Shown here: positions 1 to 9,106 of the stretch, in pieces
Layout of the letters: the number at the start of each line of letters is the position of its first letter
How positions within the stretch are numbered: position 1 is the first letter of the stretch
Assembly: GCF_019931215.1 (NCBI RefSeq)
Contig: NZ_JAIOUB010000001.1
Location: 434,001-498,000 of the forward strand
Direction of reading: 5' to 3'
Length of the DNA stretch: 64,000 nt
Source: Alcanivorax limicola
GTDB lineage: Bacteria; Pseudomonadota; Gammaproteobacteria; Pseudomonadales; Alcanivoracaceae
The notes under the pieces: generated by a model
The model's database searches: none
Told to the model about the DNA's origin: nothing
Seen by the model: only the letters and a program-made list of their open reading frames with translations
Program-made: the position numbers and the translations under genes

Positions 1-1973
1 AGGTGCTGCGACGTGAGGCGCTGGCCAAGGGGGACGAGTCGCTCGGTACCGAACCCTTCACCATCGGACTGTGGGTGGGCAACAAGGTGACGCCCGGTAC
101 GACTGAGGACAGTCATCGGGCGATTGAGGACATCCGCAACCCTGGTAGGTATAACGCTGGGGCGGCGTCTCCCGCGCAACTGACCAGTTGCCCTTGGTGT
201 GGCTCGGAAGTCGCTCCGGGGCGAGACGTGGAGGTCGACAAGGGGCAAGGGCGCACTCTCGTCTACTGTGGTGACAAGAAAGGCCGTTGTGACTTCTCGA
301 AGGGCAAGTCCAGCAAGCTCCCTCACCCGGGCATCCCGGTGTTAGTCGTGGACGAGGAGATCTACCACCGTCCCCCGACGATGATGATCGCCACCGTGGA
401 CAAGTTCGCCATGATGGCGTGGCGGGGCCAAGTGCGTACTCTGTTCGGTCGGGTCGGCCAGGAATGCGAGCGGCACGGCCTGTTATGGCCAGGCGCGGAC
501 TGTAATGGCAATCACCAAGCTGGCAGGGGACTCGGTGCCGCCAAGGTCAAGAATATCAGCCCGATCCGACCGCCGGATCTGATCATCCAGGACGAGTTCC
601 ACCTGATCAGTGGGCCGCTCGGCACCATGGTTGGCCTGTACGAGACGGCCGTGGACGAACTGTGCGGCTGGAAGTTTGGCGAACGTATGGTGAAGTCGAA
701 GATCATCGCGTCGACCGCCACGGTGCGTAAGGCCCGCGAGCAAGTGAACAACGTCTTCATGCGCCAAGTGTCGGTGTTCCCGCCGCATGGGCTGGACGTG
801 GAGGACAACTACTTCTCTGTCCAACGCCCCATTGAGGACAAGCCGGGACGGCGCTACCTTGGGATCTGCTCTCCCGGAAGTTCACGACCTGCGATGTTGA
901 TTCGCGTCTACACGGCATTCCTGACTGCTGCTCAGGCGTTGTTCGACCGCTTCGGCGAGCCCGCAGACCCCTACATGACCATGGTCGGCTACTTCAACTC
1001 GCTGCGAGAACTGGGGGGCATGAAGCGCTTGGCCGAGGACGATGTGCAGACGCGTTCCTACCGGGTACAGATGAGCATGGTCGAGCGGCCCGCGCTCGCG
1101 CAACGCAGCGTCAGCAATATTTGCGAGCTGACCTCGCGGGTTTCCAGCCAGGACATCCCGAAGTACCTCGACAACCTCGAGGTGAAGTTCAAGTCCGAGT
1201 TCGATGCCGTAGCCGGCAAATACGTGACCAAGTGGCAAGAGGGCGACACCCGGGCGATCGACGTGGTGCTGGCCACCAACATGCTGTCGGTGGGGGTGGA
1301 CGTCAATCGGCTGGGACTGATGGCGGTCAATGGCCAGCCCAAGGGCACGGCGGAGTACATCCAGGCCACCAGCCGAGTGGGGCGTTCCTTCCCCGGATTG
1401 GTCTGCACCGTGCTCACCTGGGCACGACCACGCGACCTCTCGCACTACGAGACCTTCGAGCACTACCATGCCACCTTCTACAAGCACGTCGAAGCGCAGT
1501 CGGTGACACCCTTCTCGCCGCGCGCGATGGACCGTGGCCTGACCGGCTCGCTGCTGAGCCTGATGCGCCTGGAGAACGATACGTTCAGCCCCAACGAGGG
1601 GGCAGGCAAGTTGGACAAGTCAGATCAGAGCGAGATCACTGAGGCCATCAATGTGCTCGTCAAACGGGCATGGAACGTCAGCGAGCTGTCCAGCACTAAG
1701 AGCCTGGCCGAACAGGAGCTCAAGGAGCGCGCGGACGAGTGGGCGAAGGAAGTGAGCAAGGGCGGCCGGATCTTGGGCTATGAGAAGCGGGGTCCCGAGA
1801 AGGACAAGACGGTTGCATTGATCAAGTCGCCTGGCATCCACGCGTGGGATAACTGGACCGTACCCATGTCAATGCGCGAGGTGGAGCCTGGCGTGCGCCT
1901 TATCATGAACACGAGCCATATCACGGACGATCACGACTGGAGACCTCGTCCAGCGACAAAGGATGAGGATTGA
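1..1973 (+). CDS. drmA: DISARM helicase DrmA, 5'-truncated by window edge
   Basis: The visible 656 residues are the C-terminal part of a superfamily 2 helicase; the reading frame is open to the window edge, so the N-terminus lies upstream. Seen: an early Cys pair (CPWCG) and YCGDKKGRC that look like a zinc-binding insert, a DEAH-like motif II (IIQDEFHL, about residue 196 of the visible part), a STAT motif III about 40 residues later, LATNMLSVGVD (motif V region) and QATSRVGRS (motif VI). Known: DrmA is the helicase of DISARM, a multi-gene restriction-like anti-phage system, and works with DrmB. It is followed directly by drmB and drmC in the canonical order, which supports the call more strongly than the helicase motifs alone. 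The methylase that defines the DISARM class, and drmD or drmE, would have to lie outside the window. Confidence 0.88.
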   Translation, partial: VLRREALAKGDESLGTEPFTIGLWVGNKVTPGTTEDSHRAIEDIRNPGRYNAGAASPAQLTSCPWCGSEVAPGRDVEVDKGQGRTLVYCGDKKGRCDFSKGKSSKLPHPGIPVLVVDEEIYHRPPTMMIATVDKFAMMAWRGQVRTLFGRVGQECERHGLLWPGADCNGNHQAGRGLGAAKVKNISPIRPPDLIIQDEFHLISGPLGTMVGLYETAVDELCGWKFGERMVKSKIIASTATVRKAREQVNNVFMRQVSVFPPHGLDVEDNYFSVQRPIEDKPGRRYLGICSPGSSRPAMLIRVYTAFLTAAQALFDRFGEPADPYMTMVGYFNSLRELGGMKRLAEDDVQTRSYRVQMSMVERPALAQRSVSNICELTSRVSSQDIPKYLDNLEVKFKSEFDAVAGKYVTKWQEGDTRAIDVVLATNMLSVGVDVNRLGLMAVNGQPKGTAEYIQATSRVGRSFPGLVCTVLTWARPRDLSHYETFEHYHATFYKHVEAQSVTPFSPRAMDRGLTGSLLSLMRLENDTFSPNEGAGKLDKSDQSEITEAINVLVKRAWNVSELSSTKSLAEQELKERADEWAKEVSKGGRILGYEKRGPEKDKTVALIKSPGIHAWDNWTVPMSMREVEPGVRLIMNTSHITDDHDWRPRPATKDED

Positions 1974-1975
1974 AT

Positions 1976-3835
1976 ATGACAACGAGCAATAAGACTCCGG
2001 TCGGAGAAGTAAGACCCAGCCAGTTACTCTGGACCTACGGCCCAGGGGCTTTGATCGACCTGCCGAGCCTATCCGTCGTGACGCTCGGCATCGACCGATG
2101 GGAAAAGGACCGTTGCCAGCCGATCCAGGAAGCCAGGCTGTTGGCCGCAATTCGCAAGGTGCTTGGGGCACAGGTCGAGAGCCTGAGGATGCCACCGTTC
2201 CAGAAAAGTGAGCTCTTTGATCCGTGGTCGGCCGAGGCCAACATTGGCGTTCCCGTCCGGCCATTCCCTCGCTGGATGCGCTGCGTCAAATGCGGCCTGC
2301 TGTCTCCTTTCGATGCCGGATTGTTCGAGATCAAGGAGAACCGTTTCAGGTCCGAGCGAACCCGATTCGTCCACAAAGGATGTCGGGGTTCGAAGGGCGA
2401 TCAACCCGCCAAGGACGCCGACGCCGTACCGGCACGTTTCCTGTTGGCTTGCCGCGACGGCCACCTCGACGATTTCCCTTGGCATTACTTCGTCCATGGC
2501 GGCAACAGCTCGTGCAAGGGCACGCTGCGCTTCTTTGAGAGCGGCGCCTCGTTGCAGACCGAGAACCTGTGGGTGAAATGCGATGCTTGTGGTGCCTCAA
2601 GGAGCATGGCACACGCCTTCGGCAAGGCTGGAAAAGAGAATCTGCCGGGATGTCGCGGACGACATCCCCACCTTGATCACTTCGACAACGAATGTGACGA
2701 GGAGGCGCGGGCGGTTCTGTTGGGCGCCACGAACAGTTGGTTCCCGATCACCCTCTCGGCGCTAGCTATTCCCCAGACCAAGGGCCCACTCAGTCAGCTG
2801 ATCCAGGATGGTTGGGAGTTTTTCGAGGAACTGAAAGCTGAAGCCGAAGTGTCGGTGACAGTGAAGATCTTGAAGAAGACCGGGGCGTTGCCAGGGGTCG
2901 ACAAATATCCGGCGGCGTCAATCTGGTCGGCTATTGAGGCGCACCGTAGTGGCGGCGGACAGGAGGTCGTGGGTGAGGCCGACATCAAGGGCCCCGAATG
3001 GGACGTGCTGACAGAGGCGAATCCACCTACGGACTATCCGCACTTCATGAGCAAGAAGGTCGGCACGCCGCCGGCTTTTGCGAAACATATCGGCAGAGTG
3101 CTGCTTCTGGAGCGACTGCGAGAGGTCAATGCCTTGCTCGGTTTTACTCGCGTGGAGGCGCCCGAGGAAACTGGCGACCCGAATGAACGGCCCCAGATGG
3201 CCAGCCTCTCACGAAGCAAACCGGATTGGGTTCCCGCGAATCAGGTGCATGGTGAGGGTATCTTCATCCAGTTCGATGAACCGGCGCTCGTCGCTTGGGA
3301 AGCGCTACCCGCCGTCGTGGAGGTCGACAAGATGCTCCGGGGCGGCCACAGGGGATGGCGCAATTCACGTCATCTCGATCCTGACGAGGGCTACCCTGGC
3401 ATTCGCTACGCCATGCTCCACACGCTCTCGCACCTGCTGATTCGTGAGCTGGCGTTGGAGTGCGGCTACAACGCCGCGAGTATCCGCGAACGAATTTATG
3501 CCGACACCTCGGGCGAGAGCCCGCAGGCCGGCATCCTCATCTACACGGCAGCAGCGGATTCCGATGGAACCCTGGGCGGCCTCGTCGATCTCGGCAAGCC
3601 GGAGAATTTGGGACGCCTATTTGAGCAAGCCTTGAATCGCTCAAAGATCTGCTCCTCTGACCCGCTTTGCTCCGAGCACGATCCCGAGAAGGATCGCTCA
3701 CTTCATGCGGCGGCGTGCCACGCTTGCAGCTTGGTGGCGGAGACCTCCTGCGAGCGTGGTAATCGCTACCTGGATCGGTCATTGCTGGTTCCGACCCTCG
3801 AACGCATCGACGCGGCTTTCTTCAAGGACTTGTGA
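1976..3835 (+). CDS. drmB: DISARM protein DrmB (DUF1998)
   Basis: A 619-aa protein starting at the ATG at 1976, three bases after the drmA stop; GAGG at 1965-1968 is a well-spaced ribosome-binding site. An in-frame TTG at 1970 is a less likely start. Several CxxC pairs are visible (MRCVKCG near residue 90, CDACG near 203, and CHACS...CERGN at the C-terminus), and the region with TLSHLLIREL followed by the Cys cluster is the DUF1998 signature that defines DrmB. In DISARM, DrmB forms a complex with the helicase DrmA. The almost zero spacing from drmA and the following drmC supports a single operon. The catalytic activity of DUF1998, if any, cannot be read from the sequence. Confidence 0.9.
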   Translation: MTTSNKTPVGEVRPSQLLWTYGPGALIDLPSLSVVTLGIDRWEKDRCQPIQEARLLAAIRKVLGAQVESLRMPPFQKSELFDPWSAEANIGVPVRPFPRWMRCVKCGLLSPFDAGLFEIKENRFRSERTRFVHKGCRGSKGDQPAKDADAVPARFLLACRDGHLDDFPWHYFVHGGNSSCKGTLRFFESGASLQTENLWVKCDACGASRSMAHAFGKAGKENLPGCRGRHPHLDHFDNECDEEARAVLLGATNSWFPITLSALAIPQTKGPLSQLIQDGWEFFEELKAEAEVSVTVKILKKTGALPGVDKYPAASIWSAIEAHRSGGGQEVVGEADIKGPEWDVLTEANPPTDYPHFMSKKVGTPPAFAKHIGRVLLLERLREVNALLGFTRVEAPEETGDPNERPQMASLSRSKPDWVPANQVHGEGIFIQFDEPALVAWEALPAVVEVDKMLRGGHRGWRNSRHLDPDEGYPGIRYAMLHTLSHLLIRELALECGYNAASIRERIYADTSGESPQAGILIYTAAADSDGTLGGLVDLGKPENLGRLFEQALNRSKICSSDPLCSEHDPEKDRSLHAAACHACSLVAETSCERGNRYLDRSLLVPTLERIDAAFFKDL

Positions 3836-3836
3836 C

Positions 3837-4607
3837 ATGGAGAAGCTCTTGGATGCCGTTGCAGCACTAGTGTTTCTGGTCTCTCCAGAGAAGGTCCAGG
3901 CCATAGCCGGGCGAATTCGCAGGACTGATCCCGTCAAAGTTCCCGATGCGCTGTCTAGTGCAGTCAGCACCCCCGTTGCTGCTGAGATTGTGGATCAGCT
4001 CATCAATGCATGGCAAAGCACCTCTGTTAGCGCCGAGGAACTCGCATTGATGCTGCTCGCGGCAGGACATGTCATGACCAAGGCAGCCAATCAACAATCC
4101 GTCGAACTCGTGTGGACTGGGCCCACGACCCCCTTCGTCTCTGCGCGACGAACCGAGCAGTCACTACTGCAAGTGATAAATAGCGCTGAACATACTCTTT
4201 TCATTACTAGCTTCGTAGCCTATGACGTGGCGAGCGTTATTAAAGCGTTGAACGCGGCGGCTGGCCGTGGGGTTGCAATTTCTATCCTTCTTGAAAGGTC
4301 TCAAAGCGACGGCGGCAGCATTTCATTCGATGCGATAGCCAAGATGAAAGTTCTTGTACCAGAAGCCAAGATCTTCACTTGGGGGATTAGCTCAGAGCCT
4401 TTCAGCGGCGGTAGCGTCCACGCTAAAATTGCAGTGAGCGACGATCATAGATGCCTTATAACCAGTGCCAACCTTACAGGGCATGCAATGGAAAAAAATA
4501 TGGAAGCGGGCGTTCTTATTTCAGGAGGAATTATTCCCAAGGCGCTATCAAATCATCTTAAATCTCTTGTTGCCATGAAGGTCATTTCTCCAATTTATGA
4601 AATATAG
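3837..4607 (+). CDS. drmC: DISARM phospholipase-D-like protein DrmC
   Basis: A 256-aa protein whose ATG (3837) lies one base after the drmB stop, with AAGGA upstream. The N-terminal ~90 residues are helical. The C-terminal half is a PLD-like domain with one HKD motif, H195-x-K197-x4-D202, followed by TSANLT, the usual Asn-containing strand. With one HKD per chain, an active PLD enzyme would have to dimerise. DrmC is the third core DISARM gene, and in published DISARM work it is less essential than DrmA and DrmB. Base composition drops from about 4150 to the stop (many A/T-rich codons), unlike drmA and drmB, which hints at a separate origin or drift of this gene. Confidence 0.88.
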   Translation: MEKLLDAVAALVFLVSPEKVQAIAGRIRRTDPVKVPDALSSAVSTPVAAEIVDQLINAWQSTSVSAEELALMLLAAGHVMTKAANQQSVELVWTGPTTPFVSARRTEQSLLQVINSAEHTLFITSFVAYDVASVIKALNAAAGRGVAISILLERSQSDGGSISFDAIAKMKVLVPEAKIFTWGISSEPFSGGSVHAKIAVSDDHRCLITSANLTGHAMEKNMEAGVLISGGIIPKALSNHLKSLVAMKVISPIYEI

Positions 4608-4711
4608 AATCTTGACCTTAGCCTTGTCCGAGGATGCGCCGCGGAGTCGCTATGCAAGACCAGAAGCTTTAGCACTATTATAACTGTTCGTGGAAACGGG
4701 GTAGAACAGCA

Positions 4712-5806
4712 ATGCTTTATTACACACTTGATGTTGCTCATACCGGCGGAAGCATCCGGATCCCAGAGATGCCACCCTTCGTACCGCAGCCGGTTCGCTA
4801 TCCCTGCGAGCGCTGTGGAAAGCTTTTCGAGAACAGTGCCGATCTGGCTCAGCATGTTCTGGTGGCGCACCCGTATCATCGCCCGGTGCTATTGCTTCGC
4901 GGCGTAGAGATAGGGGTGTCTCCCGGCCCTATCATTCTACCCAGCAGGCCAGATGACTGGCAGGTAATGCACGCTGAGGTACTACGTCTCAATGGCGACG
5001 AAATTTCCGCAGTCCAGCTCGCCGAGCATCTGGCAGCTGAGCACAGCGGCGTTCACTTTCTGGAGTTGGTCAGTCAAGCCTCGCGTGTAGAGATTCGTCT
5101 CGTATTCGCAATTGCAACACAAGAGCATCTGGAGAGTGTTGAGAGTGCCTTCTGCATGCTGATTGAGGGGCATCTATCTGACGTCTCCCGCGTTACCCAA
5201 TTTATTGATACATGCCAGCCATGGTCAACCGCCAGCCCTTATCTTGAAGGCGTTAGCCAATACCTGTTCGGAGTGCTGGCTAAAGACCAGCGTGGTGACA
5301 CGGGTTTAAGTCACGCTCATCACAAGGAGCGTTTCAACCAGGCTATTGAGGTATTGCGTCATAATGACCGACCACTGGCGAGACTGATTACCTCGGTGAT
5401 CAACTTCAGTTTCAATCATTTTTCTGGGGCTGTGCAAAGCCCTTCGCCTGTACTTAATCAGGCAGCAACGCGCCTTGCAGGCTGGGCGGGTAAGCCGATA
5501 GCAGCGGCCAGTGAAGTACATAACCAGACCACAAAGGCCTTCCCGCTAGACAGCGCTACTGAGCAGCTCACTGGCTGGCTCGCGCTATCTGCTGAGGCAG
5601 CGTTGGAGGAGCTTGATGATATTCGCCACGCCTCCGCCAGCTTGGCATGGACCCCGGAAGATTGCAGCAAGGCCGAGGCCTTGCTGTTAGCATTGCTGCA
5701 GCATCAGGGTGCCAGCGACGAGCTGCGTTGGGTAGCCAGAAACCTGCAGCACCATTCCTTGTTTGCCCCCCTAGCCGCCGGGGTGCTGGAGAACTTGCAT
5801 GACTGA
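4712..5806 (+). CDS. C2H2 zinc-finger protein of the Hsp70 cassette
   Basis: A 364-aa protein that I do not recognise as a named family. Residues 32-53 form a textbook C2H2 finger: C32-x2-C35-x12-H48-x4-H53, with F39 and L45 at the usual hydrophobic core positions. Such fingers are common in eukaryotes and sparse in bacteria. The remaining ~300 residues are mostly helical with no motif I can name. Its last 8 bases overlap the next gene (ATGACTGA), a strong sign of translational coupling with the coiled-coil and Hsp70 genes. A second start at 4769 (residue 20, just ahead of the finger) is possible. The finger could bind nucleic acid or a partner protein; this is inference. Confidence 0.72.
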   Translation: MLYYTLDVAHTGGSIRIPEMPPFVPQPVRYPCERCGKLFENSADLAQHVLVAHPYHRPVLLLRGVEIGVSPGPIILPSRPDDWQVMHAEVLRLNGDEISAVQLAEHLAAEHSGVHFLELVSQASRVEIRLVFAIATQEHLESVESAFCMLIEGHLSDVSRVTQFIDTCQPWSTASPYLEGVSQYLFGVLAKDQRGDTGLSHAHHKERFNQAIEVLRHNDRPLARLITSVINFSFNHFSGAVQSPSPVLNQAATRLAGWAGKPIAAASEVHNQTTKAFPLDSATEQLTGWLALSAEAALEELDDIRHASASLAWTPEDCSKAEALLLALLQHQGASDELRWVARNLQHHSLFAPLAAGVLENLHD

Positions 5807-6836
5807 TGACGGTACGCTGCCGCCAGACAGCAGCAGCGAAAAGCCCCAAGTAAAGACAGTTTCTTCACAGATCGAAACCCTGATGGATTTTCTGCAGTGT
5901 TTCTACGATGGCAAAATCAGATCTCTCAATAACAAGCTGGCGCAGCGTATTGCCCGCCAATCCTCATTGCCGGAAGAGCAGATCTCAAAGCTGCTGAGCA
6001 TGGCAGCGGAATCGGACCCGGCTTTGGATCGAACCCTGAGCCTCTGGTTGGGGGCTCTACCGATTCAGAGTTACCCGGCCGTTCGCGATCAGCAGTTGCG
6101 CTTCGCCGAACGGCTGGTTCGCAATGCGTCTCCTGTGGGGCGTTGGCTTGAGGGCGATGCAGACACCGTCAGCATTCGCACCATGCTGGCCGATTATAAG
6201 CAGCAGCGAGATGTCGCCACTAAGGCGCCTGCCGACCAACGCAAGGTACTCCTGACACGCCTGGATAACGGTATTTTGCTTGCCAGCCTGATCTGGTCGC
6301 AGCGTGGTGTGGCAGACTCGATATTGCTGCAGGAATGGAAGCCGCTACTGTCTGCTGCTTCAGATATAAACGGCTTTGCCGCTCTGGTGCCGCTGATTCA
6401 GAAAATGCCCTTTGGCAAGCTTGCTGGTGTACGCAGCCTGCTGGAGCAGCACGAGCGCCACTCAGCATCCATGGCAGCCAACATCCAGCGTCTGGAACGT
6501 CTTGTTGATAGCCAGAAGCTGCAAATCGCACAGCTTCAGGCAGAGCTTTCCGAAACGCAGCAGCACAATGCTGTATTGGAGAATAATCTGCACACCAGCG
6601 AAGCGGCGCTACAGCAGTATAAGGAGCAGGCCCGGATAAAATCCATCCATCATACCGATGATGTGCATCAGCTGCAGAGTCGGATAAATCGTCTGCTGCA
6701 GGCGGAGTTGCAGTTGCTGCGCGATGCCCTTGTTGCGTTGCAGCGTGATCCGCCCAAAGTGCCGGTGGCGCTGGATTATCTGGATGAAGCAATCACCAAC
6801 ATCGACAAGGAAGCAACCCGCCTCAAGGAGCGATGA
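5799..6836 (+). CDS. Coiled-coil protein between zinc-finger and Hsp70 genes
   Basis: A 345-aa protein of unknown family. The first ~200 residues look globular and helical. From about residue 205 to the end there is a long heptad-rich coiled coil (segments such as RLERLVDSQKLQIAQLQAEL), then a conserved-looking tail with LDYLDEAITNID. The gene starts inside the end of the zinc-finger gene and ends one base before the Hsp70 ATG, so all three should be made from one message. A long coiled coil encoded directly ahead of an Hsp70 could act as a dedicated co-chaperone, nucleotide-exchange factor or scaffold by analogy with GrpE, but no GrpE signature is visible; this is inference. Confidence 0.68.
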   Translation: MTDDGTLPPDSSSEKPQVKTVSSQIETLMDFLQCFYDGKIRSLNNKLAQRIARQSSLPEEQISKLLSMAAESDPALDRTLSLWLGALPIQSYPAVRDQQLRFAERLVRNASPVGRWLEGDADTVSIRTMLADYKQQRDVATKAPADQRKVLLTRLDNGILLASLIWSQRGVADSILLQEWKPLLSAASDINGFAALVPLIQKMPFGKLAGVRSLLEQHERHSASMAANIQRLERLVDSQKLQIAQLQAELSETQQHNAVLENNLHTSEAALQQYKEQARIKSIHHTDDVHQLQSRINRLLQAELQLLRDALVALQRDPPKVPVALDYLDEAITNIDKEATRLKER

Positions 6837-6837
6837 G

Positions 6838-8652
6838 ATGAGCGTTTTCGGTTTTGACTTCGGCACCACCAACAGCCTGATTGCACGGGTTGAGGGTGAG
6901 CGTTGCGTGCTTGCCTTGGATGAGCGCGGGTTACCCCATCCCTCGGTGCTGTGTTACGAAGGTGATCAGGTCCTGGTCGGCCGCGAGGCGCGCGAGCGCA
7001 TGGTGGAGTCCCGCATTGGAGTTAGCGGCAATATTGTCCGCTCGCCGAAAACCTTGCTGGGTCGCCACTCTGTGCATGTCGAAGGCGTGGCACGCAATCC
7101 ACGGGAAATGGTTGGGAGAATTGTACGCTATGTGGCAGAACACGCTAGCCAGTTGCATCCCGGCGACTATCAGCGCGCGGTGGTTACCATTCCCGTAGAC
7201 ATGAATGGCGAGCGGCGTCGCGACTTGCGCGAAGCATTCCGGCTGGCCGGCGTCGCCATTGACCAGTTCGTCCACGAGCCGCTTGCAGCCTTGTACGGTT
7301 ACCTGCGCAGCCAACCGGATTATCGCAGCGAGCTGCGTCGGCTAGATCGCCAGTATATGGTGGTGTTCGATTGGGGTGGTGGCACCCTGGATCTGACCCT
7401 GTGCCAGCTGGTTGATGGCATGCTGGTGCAGACCCGCAACGATGGCTGCAGTCAAATCGGTGGAGACGTGATTGATGAAACCATCCGCAATGAAGTGGTG
7501 CGACGGGTGATCACCGGGCGCGGCATCCAGCAGGAAGTGGAGCCCGTATCCGGTGCCGCAGCGCGTCTGCTGGCGCGGGCCGAACGCGCCAAAATCGAGC
7601 TGTCTAGCAGGGAAAGCTATCGGGTTTACGTGCCCAACTATTTCTACGGTCTGGATGACCCGGATATTGAGCACACCCTGATGCGCGCCGAGCTGGATGC
7701 CATGGTCGGTGACAAGATCCAGTCCGGTATCACCCGCGTCAACGCCTTGCTCAGCGCTGCCGGGCTAGTGCCGGCGGACATTGCCCTATGCCTGGCCACC
7801 GGCGGCATGGTCAACATGCCCCTGATCAAAACCCGCCTGTACGAAATCTTCGGCTCCCAGCGTGTACGGGTATCCGATCGCGGGCAAACCATCATTGCCG
7901 AAGGCGCAGCCTGGATCGCCCACGATCGCGCCAACCTCTGCTTGGCCAAGAACATTGAGGTCGCTCTGGCCCGTGGCGCCCGGCATCCGGTAATCCGCGC
8001 CGGCCTGGACATGCCGCGTCAGGGGATGGCCACCGACAGCGTCCGTCTGCAGCTGTATTGCACCGATCCGCGTGACGGGGTGGCCAAGATCCAGCTGGAA
8101 ACCCCCATCCGCCACGGCCGCCATGTACAGAAAACCGATCCCCGCGACAGTCTTGCGCTGTTGTCGGTTGCGGTGGACGGCCAGGCAAAGGAACTGTTCG
8201 AGCGTGTCGATATGGGCCTGACCATCGATGAAAACCTGATCTTGACCGTGGAGGCCCGCTCGGCCTTGCTGGAGGATAAGGACCGGCAGGAAATCCACAC
8301 CCTCGAATTCGGCCTCCAGGTCGGCAGTGATCAGGCCAGGCGGAAACAGGAGGGCGAATCGGAAAAGCACTCAGCGCAGGGTTCAGGCAAGCAACCGACT
8401 GCCAACGGGCAGGTGATGCTGCGCGCCAATCTAGCCTTGCATCAGGACATGACCCTGATCCCCGGCGACTACTTGCGGGTTGTACGCCCCCGGGCTCTGG
8501 CTCGGGACAGCAACCCGACCGAGCAGCAAATCCGGGAGGACCTCTACTACCGCCCCTGTTCCCTGTGTGGCCGGCGTAGTAACGACCCCTTGTGCCGCTG
8601 CGGCAGTAAGCTGCCGCCAAACCTGCAGTCGGATAGCATCCAACGTCATTAG
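6838..8652 (+). CDS. Hsp70-family ATPase with Cys-rich C-terminus
   Basis: A 604-aa DnaK-like protein; the ATG at 6838 follows the upstream stop by one base. The ATPase domain keeps the Hsp70 landmarks: phosphate-1 loop FDFGTTNS (residues 6-13), SPKTLLGR (equivalent of the DnaK catalytic Lys segment), HEPLAALYGY (connect-1), phosphate-2 FDWGGGTLD (D178, T183) and an adenosine motif LATGGMVNMP near residue 320. A substrate-binding beta-domain-like segment (VDMGLTIDENLILTVEA) is recognisable. The usual helical lid is missing: the protein ends in a linker and a CxxC...CxC cluster (CSLCG...LCRCG, about residues 573-587) that looks like a zinc ribbon. This is not the housekeeping DnaK, which lies beside dnaJ/grpE. 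As the last gene of a three-gene cassette beside DISARM it is a likely defence-associated chaperone; function is inferred. Confidence 0.8.
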   Translation: MSVFGFDFGTTNSLIARVEGERCVLALDERGLPHPSVLCYEGDQVLVGREARERMVESRIGVSGNIVRSPKTLLGRHSVHVEGVARNPREMVGRIVRYVAEHASQLHPGDYQRAVVTIPVDMNGERRRDLREAFRLAGVAIDQFVHEPLAALYGYLRSQPDYRSELRRLDRQYMVVFDWGGGTLDLTLCQLVDGMLVQTRNDGCSQIGGDVIDETIRNEVVRRVITGRGIQQEVEPVSGAAARLLARAERAKIELSSRESYRVYVPNYFYGLDDPDIEHTLMRAELDAMVGDKIQSGITRVNALLSAAGLVPADIALCLATGGMVNMPLIKTRLYEIFGSQRVRVSDRGQTIIAEGAAWIAHDRANLCLAKNIEVALARGARHPVIRAGLDMPRQGMATDSVRLQLYCTDPRDGVAKIQLETPIRHGRHVQKTDPRDSLALLSVAVDGQAKELFERVDMGLTIDENLILTVEARSALLEDKDRQEIHTLEFGLQVGSDQARRKQEGESEKHSAQGSGKQPTANGQVMLRANLALHQDMTLIPGDYLRVVRPRALARDSNPTEQQIREDLYYRPCSLCGRRSNDPLCRCGSKLPPNLQSDSIQRH

Positions 8653-9106
8653 TATCAACGCGGAACCGACGGCATCGGCCCCAGAGAAGCTGAAGACTCG
8701 AATGAAGCTGAGGCCGAGCTTCTGAGAGCTTTCTGCTGGCTGCCGGCCAGACCCTGCAAGGTGCCGCTTTCAGATCGCGACGAGGTTCTCTACATCGGAG
8801 TGGGAGCGCCTCTTGATGGAAGGAAGTACCAAGGCCATGGTATTGGCTCACGCATGCCATCCTACTGCCAGATGGCGCCGGGTCAACACGGGATTGCTGT
8901 CTCGAAAAGACGATATGTTCCGGTGGCACAGTGACAAGAGCGTGACCTGGTTGCAATTGTCACCCTCGGAATGCAGCCTGATCAGGCCATATTTCGCCTA
9001 TGGCCTCGAGGCGTATTTATTGGCTGTACTTCGGATCTCGCATAACTCTTCAAGGCCAGCGAGGCCCAAGCCTATTATGTCGACTTCATGAGGGAAGTAC
9101 TGCTTA
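8653..9106 (+). pseudogene. Decayed coding stretch after the Hsp70 gene
   Basis: About 450 bp without a convincing intact gene. In the same frame as the Hsp70, directly after its TAG, there are 93 further open codons (8653-8931) with no early start codon; they include DEVLYIGVGAPLDGRK. One frame over, from about 8813 to 9091, comes LEAYLLAVLR followed by HNSSRPARP. Read together, the two segments vaguely resemble a GIY-YIG-type nuclease (LYIG... then a C-terminal Leu-Glu-Ala-Tyr and His-Asn region) broken by a frameshift. The pattern suggests either a lost gene or an Hsp70 C-terminal extension cut by a stop. No terminator is obvious. Confidence 0.35.
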
